A stretch of DNA of 64,000 bases from Streptomyces sp. 130. GTDB lineage: Bacteria > Actinomycetota > Actinomycetes > Streptomycetales > Streptomycetaceae. The stretch lies in the NCBI RefSeq assembly GCF_007096885.1, contig NZ_VJNO01000036.1:1-64000 (forward strand), in the 5' to 3' direction. This document shows, in pieces, positions 44,715-53,862 of the stretch; the first letter of the stretch is position 1, and every line of letters starts with the position of its first letter. Below the pieces are notes generated by a model. The model made no database searches. It was not told the origin of the DNA and saw nothing but the letters and a program-made list of their open reading frames with translations. The position numbers and the translations under genes were made by a program.

Positions 44715-45509
44715 GTGGTCACCAGCGATCAGCGGCGGCGGCAGCTCGCCCGGGAGAAGTACGAGCGGCAGCAGCGGCGCCGGGAGGAGGCCCGGCGCCG
44801 GACGAGGCGGCTGACGCTCGCCATCACCTCGGCCGTCGCCGTGGTGGCGGTCATCGGCGGCGCGACGTATCTCGCCACCAGCGGGGACGACGACAAGGAC
44901 AAGACGGACGCGGCGGCGAGCCAGAGCCCGTCGGCCGAGGCGTCGCCCTCGCCCACGGAGGAGGCGAAGCCCGAGCCGGCCATGAAGATCGACAAGAAGG
45001 CCGAGTACACGATGTCGCTCGAGACGAGCCAGGGCGACATCTCGTTCACCATGGACGCGTCGAAGACGCCGCACACGACGAACTCCTTCAAGTCGCTGGC
45101 CGACAAGAAGTTCTTCGACGGCACCAAGTGCCACCGGCTGACCACGGAGAACATCTACGTCCTGCAGTGCGGCGACCCCAAGGGCGACGGCACGGGCGGC
45201 CCGGGCTACACCATCCCCGACGAGAACCTGACCGCTCTCGGCAAGGCGGGCGCGGACGGCTCGGTGACGTACCCGGCGGGCACGGTGGCGATGGCCAACA
45301 CCGGCCAGGCGCACACCGGCGGCAGCCAGTTCTTCCTGGTCTACAAGGACAGCAAGCTGCCGCCCACGTACACGCCGTTCGGCACGATGGACGCGAAGTC
45401 GCTGAAGACCGTGGCGGCCGTCGGCAAGGCCGGGGTGGACGGCGGCGGCCCCGACGGGGCGCCCAAGAAGGCCGTGAACATCTCGAAGCTGACCGTCGAC
45501 AAGGTGTGA
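44715..45509 (+). CDS. Membrane-anchored cyclophilin-type peptidyl-prolyl isomerase
   Basis: A 264-aa protein. A basic cytoplasmic N-terminus (RRRQLAREKYERQQRRREEARRRTRR) is followed by one membrane helix (about 33-55) and an Asp/Ser/Pro-rich linker. A cyclophilin domain (about 95-264) faces outside. The catalytic region reads KCHRLTTENIYVLQCGDPKGDGTGGPGY. The usual FHRVIxxFMIQGGDP is altered, with Tyr-Val in place of Phe-Met and two extra residues, while Arg and Gln are kept. TGGSQFFLVY matches the family. GTG 44715, with AAGGAG 8 nt upstream. It likely folds exported proteins. Confidence 0.92.
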   Translation: MVTSDQRRRQLAREKYERQQRRREEARRRTRRLTLAITSAVAVVAVIGGATYLATSGDDDKDKTDAAASQSPSAEASPSPTEEAKPEPAMKIDKKAEYTMSLETSQGDISFTMDASKTPHTTNSFKSLADKKFFDGTKCHRLTTENIYVLQCGDPKGDGTGGPGYTIPDENLTALGKAGADGSVTYPAGTVAMANTGQAHTGGSQFFLVYKDSKLPPTYTPFGTMDAKSLKTVAAVGKAGVDGGGPDGAPKKAVNISKLTVDKV

Positions 45510-45600
45510 TCCCGGGGGCGGGCCCGCCCGGCGGCGAATAAATCCGGCCGTGCGGAGTGCGGACAGCCGGGCGGCCCGTCGCCTAGATTGGCGTCGTGCA

Positions 45601-45666
45601 GGGCGGGCGGTGCCCGCCCCAGGAAACTGTGGACGATGCCAGGGGGGCGACCCCCTCACGGGCATC
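45601..45666 (+). promoter_or_regulatory. Structured leader upstream of the DUF349 gene
   Basis: Two hairpins precede the ribosome site. The first is GGGCGGG/CCCGCCC (45601-45607 and 45613-45619). The second is GATGCC/GGCATC (45635-45640 and 45661-45666), with inner GGGGG/CCCCC pairing. The Shine-Dalgarno GGAGGAGG starts 5 nt later (45671-45678). A TAGATT -10-like box lies just upstream near 45582-45587. Confidence 0.5.
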
Positions 45667-45682
45667 AGGTGGAGGAGGCGCT

Positions 45683-46912
45683 GTGAGCAGCGACCCGTGG
45701 GGCCGTGTCGATGAGACAGGCACCGTGTACGTGCGTACAGCCGACGGCGAGCAGGTCGTCGGATCGTGGCAGGCCGGTTCGCCTGCGGAGGCCCTGGCCT
45801 ACTTCGAGCGCAAGTACGAGGGCATTGTGGTCGAGATCGGCCTCCTCGAACGGCGGGTGAAGACCACCGATCTGTCCGCGAAGGACGCGACGACCGCCAT
45901 CGAGCACCTGCGCACCCAGGTCGACGAGCACCACGCGGTCGGCGACCTGGACGCGCTGCGCAAGCGGCTGGACGCGCTCGTCGCGACGGTCGAGTCGCGG
46001 CGCGAGGAGCGCAAGGCCCAGAAGGCGAAGCAGGCCGACGAGGCGAAGCAGGCCAAGGAGGCTCTGGTCGCCGAGGCCGAGGAGCTGGCCCGGAGCGAGC
46101 AGTGGCGCTCCGCGGGCGAGCGGCTGCGCGCCCTCGTGGACACGTGGAAGGGCCTGCCCAGGCTCGACCGCAAGTCCGACGACGAGCTGTGGCACCGCTT
46201 CTCGCACGCCCGCTCGGCGTTCTCCAAGCGCCGCAAGGCCCACTTCGCCTCGCTGGACGCCCAGCGCGAGGAGGCCCGCAAGGTCAAGGAGAAGCTGGTC
46301 ACCGAGGCCGAGGCGCTCTCGGGGTCCACGGACTGGGGGGCGACGGCCGCCCGCTACCGCGACCTGATGACCCAGTGGAAGGCGGCGGGCCGCGCCCAGC
46401 GCGAGGCCGAGGACGAGCTGTGGAACCGTTTCCGCGGTGCCCAGGACGTCTTCTTCGCCGCCCGTGGCGAGGTCTTCGCGGAGCGCGACGCGGAGCAGGG
46501 CGAGAACCTCAAGCTGAAGGAGGAGCTCGCCGACGAGGCCGAGAAGCTGGTGCCGGTGACGGACCTGAAGGCGGCCCGGGCCGCGTTCCGGTCCATCAAC
46601 GAGCGCTGGGAGGCCATCGGCCACGTGCCGCGTGACGCCCGTCCGAAGGTCGAGGGGCGGATGCAGGCGGTGGAGCGGGTGCTCCAGGAGGCCGAGGAGG
46701 CCGAGTGGCGCCGGACGAACCCGGAGGCGCGGGCCCGCGCCGCGGGTCTGACCGGTCAGCTCCAGGCGGCCGTGGACAAGCTGCGCGGCCAGATCGACGC
46801 CGCCCGCGCCTCGGGCAACAACGCCCGCGCGGACAAGCTGGCCCGTGAGCTGGAGGGCCGGCAGGCCCTGCTCGACCAGGCGCTCAAGGGCCTGGAGGAG
46901 TTCGGCGGCTGA
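45683..46912 (+). CDS. DUF349 repeat coiled-coil protein
   Basis: A 409-aa cytoplasmic, mostly alpha-helical protein with several DUF349 units. Recurring patterns are EQWRSAGERLRALVDTWKGLPRLDRKSDDELWHRFSHARSAF, then the paralogous DWGATAARYRDLMTQWKAAGRAQREAEDELWNRFRGAQDVF, then DLKAARAAFRSINERWEAIGHVPR. Long coiled coils flank the units. GTG 45683 has GGAGGAG upstream and removes a non-conserved 29-residue leader. It is convergent with relA. Function unknown. Confidence 0.88.
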   Translation: MSSDPWGRVDETGTVYVRTADGEQVVGSWQAGSPAEALAYFERKYEGIVVEIGLLERRVKTTDLSAKDATTAIEHLRTQVDEHHAVGDLDALRKRLDALVATVESRREERKAQKAKQADEAKQAKEALVAEAEELARSEQWRSAGERLRALVDTWKGLPRLDRKSDDELWHRFSHARSAFSKRRKAHFASLDAQREEARKVKEKLVTEAEALSGSTDWGATAARYRDLMTQWKAAGRAQREAEDELWNRFRGAQDVFFAARGEVFAERDAEQGENLKLKEELADEAEKLVPVTDLKAARAAFRSINERWEAIGHVPRDARPKVEGRMQAVERVLQEAEEAEWRRTNPEARARAAGLTGQLQAAVDKLRGQIDAARASGNNARADKLARELEGRQALLDQALKGLEEFGG

Positions 46913-46932
46913 TCCGGCGCCCGTGCTTCGTG

Positions 46933-46970
46933 AGAGGGGCCCTTCCGCGCTCGCGCGGAAGGGCCCCTCT
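46933..46970. terminator. Bidirectional terminator (DUF349 gene / relA)
   Basis: AGAGGGGCCCTTCCGCGC (46933-46950) and GCGCGGAAGGGCCCCTCT (46953-46970) form a perfect 18-bp stem with a 2-nt loop between convergent genes. Confidence 0.85.
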
Positions 46971-46982
46971 TCGTGCGCCTGA

Positions 46983-49541
46983 CTACGGCCGGCGGGCCGA
47001 GGTCACCCGGTAGACGTCGTAGACGCCCTCCACGCCCCGTACGGCCTTCAGGACGTGGCCGAGGTGCTTCGGGTCGCCCATCTCGAAGGTGAAGCGCGAG
47101 GTGGCGACCCGGTCGCGGGAGGTCTGCACGGCGGCGGACAGGATGTTGACGTGCTGGTCCGAGAGGACCCGGGTGACGTCCGAGAGGAGCCGGGAGCGGT
47201 CCAGGGCCTCGACCTGGATGGCGACCAGGAAGACCGAGGACTGGGTGGGCGCCCACTCGACGTCCAGGATGCGTTCCGGCTGCTGGGAGAGCGAGTCGAC
47301 GTTCACGCAGTCCGCGCGGTGCACGGAGACGCCGCTGCCCCGGGTGACGAAGCCGATGATCGGGTCGCCGGGCACGGGCGTGCAGCAGCGGGCGAGTTTG
47401 ACCCACACGTCCTCGACGCCCTTGACGACGACCCCGGGGTCGGCGTTGGAGCGGCGCTTGGCGCGGCTGCGGGAGGGCGGGGTGCTCTCCTCCAGGTCCT
47501 CGTTGGCCGCGTCCTCGCCGCCGAGGGCCTGGACCAGCTTCTGCACGACGCCGGCGGCGGCGACATGGCCCTCGCCGATCGCGGCGTACAGGGACGAGAT
47601 GTCGGGGTAGCGCATCTCGTGCGCCAGGGTGACCAGCGAGTCGCCGGTCAGGATGCGCTGGATCGGCAGGTTCTGCTTGCGCATGGCCCGCGCGATGGCG
47701 TCCTTGCCCTGTTCGATCGCCTCGTCGCGGCGCTCCTTGGAGAACCAGGCGCGGATCTTGTTGCGGGCCCGGGGCGACTTGACGAAGCCGAGCCAGTCTC
47801 GGGAGGGCCCGGCGCCGGCCGCCTTGGAGGTGAAGACCTCCACCAGGTCGCCGTTGTCGAGCGTGGACTCCAGCGGCACGAGCCGGCCGTTGACCCGTGC
47901 TCCTATCGTGCGGTGGCCGACCTCGGTGTGGACGGCGTACGCGAAGTCGACCGGGGTGGCCCCGGCCGGCAGCGCTATGACGTCGCCCTTGGGCGTGAAG
48001 ACGAAGACCTCGTTGCGCGAGAGGTCGAAGCGCAGCGATTCCAGGAACTCGCTGGGGTCCTCGGTCTCCTTCTGCCAGTCCAGGAGCTGGCGCAGCCACG
48101 CCATGTCGTTGACGGTGTCCTGGCCGCGCCCGCTGTTCTTGGGGACGTCGGTGCGCACCTTGGAGGCGCCCGCGACGGCCTCCTGCTTGTACTTCCAGTG
48201 GGCGGCGATGCCGTACTCGGCGCGGCGGTGCATGTCGAACGTGCGGATCTGGAGCTCGACGGGCTTGCCGCTGGGGCCGATCACCGTGGTGTGCAGTGAC
48301 TGGTACATGTTGAACTTGGGCATCGCGATGTAGTCCTTGAACCGGCCGGGGACCGGATTCCATCGCGCGTGCACGGTGCCGAGCGCCGCGTAGCAGTCGC
48401 GGACGGTGTCCACGAGGACGCGGATGCCCACCAGGTCGTAGATCTCGGCGAAGTCGCGGCCCCGCACGATCATCTTCTGGTAGACGCTGTAGTAGTGCTT
48501 GGGCCGCCCGGTGACGGTGGCCTTGATGCGGGCGGCGCGCAGGTCGGCCTGGACCTCGTCGGTGACGACGGCCAGGTATTCGTCGCGCTTGGGCGCGCGC
48601 TCGGCCACCAGCCGCACGATCTCGTCGTACATCTTGGGGTAGAGGATCGCGAAGGCGAGGTCCTCCAGCTCCCATTTGATGGTGTTCATGCCCAGGCGGT
48701 GGGCGAGCGGGGCGTAGATCTCCAGCGTCTCGCGGGCCTTCTTCTCCTGCTTCTCCCGCTTGAGGTACCGCATGGTGCGCATGTTGTGCAGCCGGTCGGC
48801 GAGCTTGATGACCAGGACGCGCGGGTCCTTGGCCATGGCGACGACCATCTTGCGTACGGTCTCGGCCTGCGCGGCCTCGCCGAATTTGACCTTGTCCAGC
48901 TTGGTGACGCCGTCGACGAGCAGGGCGACCTGGTCGCCGAAGTCGCGGCGCAGGGTGTCCAGGCCGTACTCGGTGTCCTCGACGGTGTCGTGCAGCAGCC
49001 CGGCCATCAGGGTGGCCGGATCCATACCCAGCTCGGCGAGGATCGTGGTGACGGCGAGCGGGTGCGTGATGTACGGGTCGCCGCTCTTGCGCTTCTGGCC
49101 GCGGTGCCAGCGTTCGGCGACCTGGTAGGCCCGCTCGATCTGGCGCAGCGTGGCGGTCTCGGTCTTGGCGTCGTTGCCGCGGACGATCCGCAGCAGCGGT
49201 TCGAGGACCGGGTTGTACGGGCTGGAGCGCTGGACGCCGAGGCGGGCGAGGCGGGCCCGGACGCGGTTGGAGGAGCCGCCGGAGCGGGAGGCCGGGCCGG
49301 TGGGCGCGGTGGACCCGGCGGCGGGCTTCGCGGGGGGCTTGGGCGCGGTGGGGGCGGGCGCGGCCGGCTGGGCGGGGGAAGCGGGCGCGGGGCCGTTGGC
49401 CTCGGCGGGCGCCGGGCCGGTGCCGGGCTGGGGCGCCGGAGGCTTCGGCTTCTCCGCGGGCTGCTGCTTCGCGGGCGTGGCGGAGGCCGCCGCGGGCTTG
49501 TCGGGCTGCGGGGCGGCGACTGGCTGGGCCTCGTCTGGCAA
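46983..49541 (-). CDS. relA: Bifunctional (p)ppGpp synthetase/hydrolase RelA (Rel)
   Basis: An 852-aa stringent-response enzyme. A Pro/Ala-rich N-terminus is followed by an HD hydrolase domain (AGLLHDTVEDTEYG, KLADRLHNMRTM) and the synthetase domain. The synthetase carries RFKDYIAMPKFNMYQSLHT, the RxKD signature of bifunctional Mg-type enzymes rather than ExDD. The TGS domain (EVFVFTPKGDVIALPAGATPVDFAYAVH), the Cys-containing zinc-finger-like block ARCCTPVPGDPIIGFVTRG and the C-terminal ACT domain follow. TTG 49541 is chosen: GAGGAG lies 5-6 nt upstream and it gives the LPDEAQP start seen in streptomycetes; ATG 49583 is an alternative. It follows apt. Confidence 0.96.
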   Translation of the reverse strand: MPDEAQPVAAPQPDKPAAASATPAKQQPAEKPKPPAPQPGTGPAPAEANGPAPASPAQPAAPAPTAPKPPAKPAAGSTAPTGPASRSGGSSNRVRARLARLGVQRSSPYNPVLEPLLRIVRGNDAKTETATLRQIERAYQVAERWHRGQKRKSGDPYITHPLAVTTILAELGMDPATLMAGLLHDTVEDTEYGLDTLRRDFGDQVALLVDGVTKLDKVKFGEAAQAETVRKMVVAMAKDPRVLVIKLADRLHNMRTMRYLKREKQEKKARETLEIYAPLAHRLGMNTIKWELEDLAFAILYPKMYDEIVRLVAERAPKRDEYLAVVTDEVQADLRAARIKATVTGRPKHYYSVYQKMIVRGRDFAEIYDLVGIRVLVDTVRDCYAALGTVHARWNPVPGRFKDYIAMPKFNMYQSLHTTVIGPSGKPVELQIRTFDMHRRAEYGIAAHWKYKQEAVAGASKVRTDVPKNSGRGQDTVNDMAWLRQLLDWQKETEDPSEFLESLRFDLSRNEVFVFTPKGDVIALPAGATPVDFAYAVHTEVGHRTIGARVNGRLVPLESTLDNGDLVEVFTSKAAGAGPSRDWLGFVKSPRARNKIRAWFSKERRDEAIEQGKDAIARAMRKQNLPIQRILTGDSLVTLAHEMRYPDISSLYAAIGEGHVAAAGVVQKLVQALGGEDAANEDLEESTPPSRSRAKRRSNADPGVVVKGVEDVWVKLARCCTPVPGDPIIGFVTRGSGVSVHRADCVNVDSLSQQPERILDVEWAPTQSSVFLVAIQVEALDRSRLLSDVTRVLSDQHVNILSAAVQTSRDRVATSRFTFEMGDPKHLGHVLKAVRGVEGVYDVYRVTSARRP

Positions 49542-49637
49542 GAGCGCTCCTCGTGCGGATCCGGACACACCCGGAAGGGCCATCGTAACGACCCGGCGGC
49601 CGGTCCTCCCCCGGGGACCGTGAGAGCCCGCACAACG

Positions 49638-49673
49638 CCGACGGGCACCCGGTTGTTCCCGGGTGCCCGTCGG
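49638..49673 (-). terminator. Terminator between apt and relA
   Basis: CCGACGGGCACCCGG (49638-49652) pairs perfectly with CCGGGTGCCCGTCGG (49659-49673) across 6 nt, 18 bp beyond the apt stop. relA therefore probably has its own promoter plus some read-through. Confidence 0.8.
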
Positions 49674-49690
49674 GGGTGGTGCGGCGGACC

Positions 49691-50242
49691 TCAGACCGTG
49701 ATCAGGGCCTCCAGCGGGGCCCCGCGCAGGCTGTCGGCCAGCCGGGCCCGGCCGTCCAGGAAGCCGAGCTCCATGAGGACGGCGACCCCGGCGACCTGGG
49801 CGCCGGCCCGGCGGATGAGCTCCAGGGAGGCGTCGGCGGTGCCTCCGGTGGCGAGCACGTCGTCGATGACCATGATCCGGTCGTCGGCGGACAGGTCCTC
49901 CGCGTGGATCTCGATCTCGGCGGTGCCGTACTCCAGCTCGTACGCCTGGCTGAGGGTGGCCCCCGGCAGCTTCCCGGCCTTGCGGACCGGTACGAAGCCG
50001 AGGCCGGCCCGGACCGCGACGGGGGCGGCCAGGATGAAGCCGCGGGCCTCCAGGCCGACGATCTTCGTGGCCCCGTGCCGCAGGCACAGTTCCGCGAGGG
50101 CGTCGGTGAGGGCCGTGAAGGCGACCGGGTCCGCGAGCAGCGGGGTGATGTCCTTGAACATCACGCCCGGCTTCGGGTAGTCCGCGACGTCACGGATGCG
50201 GCTGAGCAGGAGCTCCCTGGTGCTTTCGGTGGTGCTGGTCAT
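49691..50242 (-). CDS. apt: Adenine phosphoribosyltransferase
   Basis: A 183-aa purine-salvage enzyme that makes AMP from adenine and PRPP. It shows ELLLSRIRDVADYPKPGVMFKDITPLLADP, VGLEARGFILAAPVAVRAGLGFVPVRKAGKLPG, and the PRPP motif RIMVIDDVLATGGTADASLELI. ATG 50242 shares one base with the secF stop (TGATG), indicating coupling. The apt gene is located between sec and relA as in other streptomycetes. Confidence 0.97.
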   Translation of the reverse strand: MTSTTESTRELLLSRIRDVADYPKPGVMFKDITPLLADPVAFTALTDALAELCLRHGATKIVGLEARGFILAAPVAVRAGLGFVPVRKAGKLPGATLSQAYELEYGTAEIEIHAEDLSADDRIMVIDDVLATGGTADASLELIRRAGAQVAGVAVLMELGFLDGRARLADSLRGAPLEALITV

Positions 50243-51336
50243 CACTGCTTCCCCGGGGTGCGGCCGTGGCCCCTCGACTGCTGGCGCTGTCCGACGACCG
50301 CACCGGCGGGGGCGGCGTCCTCCTGGTCGCCCGCGCCCCGGTCGTCCTCCTCGGTCTCGCCCTTGGCGGCGGCGGCCGCGCGCTTGGCGAGGACCCGCTT
50401 CTTCAGGGCCTTCATCTGCGGCTCGCCTTCCTTGAGGTCGGCGACCAGCGGGGTGGCGATGAAGATCGAGGAGTAGGCGCCGGCCGCGAGGCCGACGAAG
50501 AGGGCGAGCGAGATGTCGTTCAGCATGCCGGCGCCGAGGACGCCGCCGCCGATGAACAGCAGACCGGCGACCGGCAGCAGGGCGACGACGGTGGTGTTGA
50601 TCGAGCGGACCAGCGTGCTGTTGATGGAGCGGTTGGCGACGTCGCTGTACGTCCACCGGGTCTGCTTGGTGATCCCCTTCGTGCCCTCCTTGAGGCTGTC
50701 GAAGACGACGACCGTGTCGTAGAGGGAGTAGCCGAGGATGGTGAGCAGACCGATCACGGTGCCCGGGGTGACCTCGAAGCCGACCAGGGCGTAGACCCCG
50801 ACCGTGATGGTGATGTCGTGGATCAGCGCGACGAGGGCCGCCACCGCCATCCGCCACTCGAAGGCGATGGCCAGGTAGATGACGACCAGGATCATGAAGA
50901 CGCCGAGGCCGGTCCACGCCTTGTTGGCGATCTGCTCGCCCCAGCTGGGACCGACGAGGTCGGCCGCGATCTTCTCGCGCGGGACGTCGAGGTCCTGGGC
51001 GAGCTTGTCCTGGATCTCGTCGGACTTCTTGGTGTCGACCTCGGTGATCTGGATGCGCAGACCGCCGTTGCCGAGCTTCTGGACGATGGCCTGGTGGCCG
51101 GAGGCGTCCGTCGCCAGGTCCTCGGCCTCGGAGACGGACACGCTCGTCTTCGGGGTGGTGAAGACGGCACCGCCCTTGAACTCGATGCCCATGTTCAGGC
51201 CGCTGACCACCAGGCCGAGGATGGCCGTGATGGTGATCAGGACGGAGACGCCGTACCAGATCTTGCGCTTGCCGATGAAGTCGTAGCCGACCTCGCCTCG
51301 GTAGAGACGGGCGCCGAGATTCCCGAGTCGCGACAT
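50242..51336 (-). CDS. secF: Protein-export membrane protein SecF
   Basis: A 364-aa partner of SecD with six predicted membrane segments. It has the first helix (IWYGVSVLITITAILGLVVSGLNMGIEFKGGAVF), a periplasmic loop, and the RND-like block GYSLYDTVVVFDSLKEGT with RSINTTVVALLPV. The C-terminal tail is long, charged and Gln-rich. ATG 51336 starts 1 bp after the secD stop. It works with SecDF-YajC to pull exported proteins with the proton gradient. Confidence 0.97.
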   Translation of the reverse strand: MSRLGNLGARLYRGEVGYDFIGKRKIWYGVSVLITITAILGLVVSGLNMGIEFKGGAVFTTPKTSVSVSEAEDLATDASGHQAIVQKLGNGGLRIQITEVDTKKSDEIQDKLAQDLDVPREKIAADLVGPSWGEQIANKAWTGLGVFMILVVIYLAIAFEWRMAVAALVALIHDITITVGVYALVGFEVTPGTVIGLLTILGYSLYDTVVVFDSLKEGTKGITKQTRWTYSDVANRSINSTLVRSINTTVVALLPVAGLLFIGGGVLGAGMLNDISLALFVGLAAGAYSSIFIATPLVADLKEGEPQMKALKKRVLAKRAAAAAKGETEEDDRGAGDQEDAAPAGAVVGQRQQSRGHGRTPGKQ

Positions 51337-51337
51337 C

Positions 51338-53092
51338 TCACGCCTCCTTCGGTTCGGTGGGGGCGTTGACACGGCGGGAGCGGCGCAGCGGCGGCTTGGC
51401 ACCGAGGCGCTTGGGGTCCAGACCGGACCACGGGTGGCCGCTGGCGAAGAACTTCTTGCGGGCCATGATCGTCATGAGCGGCTTGGTGAAGAAGAACACC
51501 ACGACGACGTCGAGCAGGGTGGTGAGACCCAGCGTGAACGCGAAGCCCTGGACCTTGCCGACGGTCACCACGAAGAGGACGGCGGCGGCGAGGAACGACA
51601 CGAAGTCGGAGACCAGGATGGTGCGCCGGGCGCGCGGCCAGCCGCGTTCCACGGCGGGGCGCAGCGTACGGCCCTCGCGGATCTCGTCCCGAACGCGTTC
51701 GAAGTACACGATGAAGGAGTCGGCGGTGATGCCGATGGCCACGATGGCACCGCAGACGGCGGGCAGGTTCAGCGCGAAGCCGATGGCCGGGCCGAGCAGC
51801 GACATGATCGTGTAGCTGAGGATGCCGGAGACCAGGAGGCTGAGCAGGGCGATGAACGCCAGACCGCGGTAGTAGGCCACCAGGTAGACGACCACGAGGG
51901 CGAGACCGATGGCGCCGGCGATGAGACCGGCCCGCAGCTGCTCGCCGCCGAGCGCGGCGGTGACGGTGGTGACGCTCTGCTCCTTGAAGGAGAGCGGGAG
52001 CGCACCGTAGGAGAGCTGGTTGGCCAGCGCCTCGGCGGAGTCCTGGTTGAAGCTGCCGGAGATCTCGGCGCTGCCGCTCAGCTGCTCGTTGACCTGGGGG
52101 GCGGAGACGACCTCGCCGTCCAGCGCGATGGCGAACTGGTTCTGCGGGGACTGCTGCGCGGAGAGCTTCTTGGTGATCGTCTGGAACTGCTTGGAGCCCT
52201 TGTCGGAGAACTCCATCTGGACGATCCACATGCCGCGCTGCTGGTCGAAGGCGGCCTTGGCGCTGTCGACCTCGGTGCCGGAGACCTCGGCCGGACCGAG
52301 GACGTACTTGGCGTCGCCCTCCTGGCTGCAGGCGACGACCGTGTCGCCGGCCTTGGTGCCCTGGGCGGCCTTGGAACGGGACGCCTTGCTGGAGCAGTCC
52401 AGTGCCTCGAACTGCTTCTGGAGCTTCGCGGCGGCGGCCTGGTCCTCGGCGGACGCGGACTCACTGGCCTTCGGCGTGGTGCTGGCCTTCGGCGACGGGG
52501 AGGCGTCGGCCTTCAGGGCGCCGGTGACCGCACGGCCCTGGGTGGTGGCGGACGCGGACGGCGTCGACGAGGGGCTGGCGGCCTTGTCGCCGTCGGTCGC
52601 CTTCTCGGAGGCGGACGCCTTCGGCGAGGGCGAGGCGCTGGCCTTGCCGGAGGGCGAGGCGCTGGGCTCCGGGGTGGGCGTGCCCTGGGCGACGGTGAGC
52701 ACCGGCCGGAAGTACAGCTTGGCCGTGGTGCCGACCTGGGCCCTGGCCTCGGCGGAGTTCGTGCCCTTGGGGATGTTGACGATGATGTTGCGATCGCCCT
52801 GGGTCTGGACCTCGGCCTCGCTGACCCCGAGACCGTTGACACGACGGTTCATGATGTCGACCGCGGTGTCCATGTTGGTCTTGTTGATCGCCTGTTCCTG
52901 GCCCGGCTCGGCCTTGGCCTCCAGCGTGATGGAGGTGCCGCCCGCCAGGTCGATGCCGAGTCGCGGCGTCGGCTGGTCGGCCAGGAACATCCCGCCCGTG
53001 AGGGCGACCATGGCGATCAGGATCAGCGCCAGGGAGCGCCCTGGCTTCCCCTGACCACCGGCCGCGCCTCGGCCCTTCTTCGGTGCTGCCAC
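51338..53092 (-). CDS. secD: Protein-export membrane protein SecD
   Basis: A 584-aa membrane protein. The first helix is at about 20-38, followed by the GIDLAGGTSITLEA motif. A large extracytoplasmic domain follows, interrupted by a low-complexity Ala/Ser/Pro/Lys stretch (about residues 139-222). Five C-terminal helices contain AVCGAIVAIGITADSFIVYFERVRDEIREG. The start GTG 53092 has GGGAG upstream. It lies 149 bp after yajC and just before secF. The insertion is larger than in proteobacterial SecD. Confidence 0.96.
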   Translation of the reverse strand: MAAPKKGRGAAGGQGKPGRSLALILIAMVALTGGMFLADQPTPRLGIDLAGGTSITLEAKAEPGQEQAINKTNMDTAVDIMNRRVNGLGVSEAEVQTQGDRNIIVNIPKGTNSAEARAQVGTTAKLYFRPVLTVAQGTPTPEPSASPSGKASASPSPKASASEKATDGDKAASPSSTPSASATTQGRAVTGALKADASPSPKASTTPKASESASAEDQAAAAKLQKQFEALDCSSKASRSKAAQGTKAGDTVVACSQEGDAKYVLGPAEVSGTEVDSAKAAFDQQRGMWIVQMEFSDKGSKQFQTITKKLSAQQSPQNQFAIALDGEVVSAPQVNEQLSGSAEISGSFNQDSAEALANQLSYGALPLSFKEQSVTTVTAALGGEQLRAGLIAGAIGLALVVVYLVAYYRGLAFIALLSLLVSGILSYTIMSLLGPAIGFALNLPAVCGAIVAIGITADSFIVYFERVRDEIREGRTLRPAVERGWPRARRTILVSDFVSFLAAAVLFVVTVGKVQGFAFTLGLTTLLDVVVVFFFTKPLMTIMARKKFFASGHPWSGLDPKRLGAKPPLRRSRRVNAPTEPKEA

Positions 53093-53241
53093 CTTGTCGT
53101 TTCTCCCTGTCCAACCGCCCCGCGCCGGGTATGCGTCCGAGCGGCCACGAAGTTTAGTGGGGACCCGCCCCCCGCGAAGGCACGCACGCACCGGGGTGCC
53201 GGACGCCTGTGGGCTCACGGCATCCCCGGGTCGTGGATGTG

Positions 53242-53697
53242 CTACTTCGCGTCGGCCTCACCGTCGGCCTTGCCGCCGGACTTCTTGTCGTCCGCGGCCT
53301 CGGCCTCGTCGTCCGAGTCGGTCTTCTTGACCAGGTCGGTCTTGGCATCGTCGGCCTCGGTCAGCGAGGAGGCGTCGTCGGGCACGACCGCGCCGTCGAC
53401 GTCGAGCTCCGGGTCGTCGCCGTGGACGATGCGGTTGTACTCCGCGTCGTCCAGGACGGCACCGATCGCGTTCTTCGCGTACACGGCGTGGACGCCGGGG
53501 GCGACCTCGAGGAGGACCGTGTCGTCGTGAAGCTCCTTGACGGTGGCGTACATGCCCCCGATCGTGCGGACGCCGGTGCCGGGCTGCATCTCGTTGCGCA
53601 TGGCCACAGCCGCCGCCTGCTTCTTCTTGGCGGACCGCGTCATCAGGAACATGGCCCCGATGAGCACGATGAAGGGGAGGAGAGTCACGGGATTCAC
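53242..53697 (-). CDS. yajC: Preprotein translocase subunit YajC
   Basis: A 151-aa single-pass membrane protein with the helix at residues 3-20 (PVTLLPFIVLIGAMFLMT) followed by the YajC core RSAKKKQAAAVAMRNEMQPGTGVRTIGGMYATVKELHDDTVLLEVAPGV. The C-terminal third is acidic and disordered (DDAKTDLVKKTDSDDEAEAAD). The start is GTG 53697. It accompanies SecD and SecF. Confidence 0.95.
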   Translation of the reverse strand: MNPVTLLPFIVLIGAMFLMTRSAKKKQAAAVAMRNEMQPGTGVRTIGGMYATVKELHDDTVLLEVAPGVHAVYAKNAIGAVLDDAEYNRIVHGDDPELDVDGAVVPDDASSLTEADDAKTDLVKKTDSDDEAEAADDKKSGGKADGEADAK

Positions 53698-53862
53698 GGG
53701 ACGAATTTCCTTCGCACGACCGCACTGGAGAACGGCCTGGTCTACGGGGGTGGGTACACCGACCCGTTACGGGCGGCATCGGCGGAGTCTAAGCGAGTCC
53801 GCATCGATGGAACAACGCCCAGCATGGCACCGTGGTTCCGCTTCCGGTCAACCTGTGACGCA

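Noticed and set aside
46756..49635. 959-codon minus-strand frame overlapping relA in another register
   Set aside because: It is Arg/Pro/His-rich throughout and out of frame with the clearly conserved relA protein, so it is a register shadow.
51434..53530. Long plus-strand frame opposite secD
   Set aside because: It is antisense to secD, a clear family member with conserved motifs. The plus-strand translation is a His/Gly/Asp-rich shadow.
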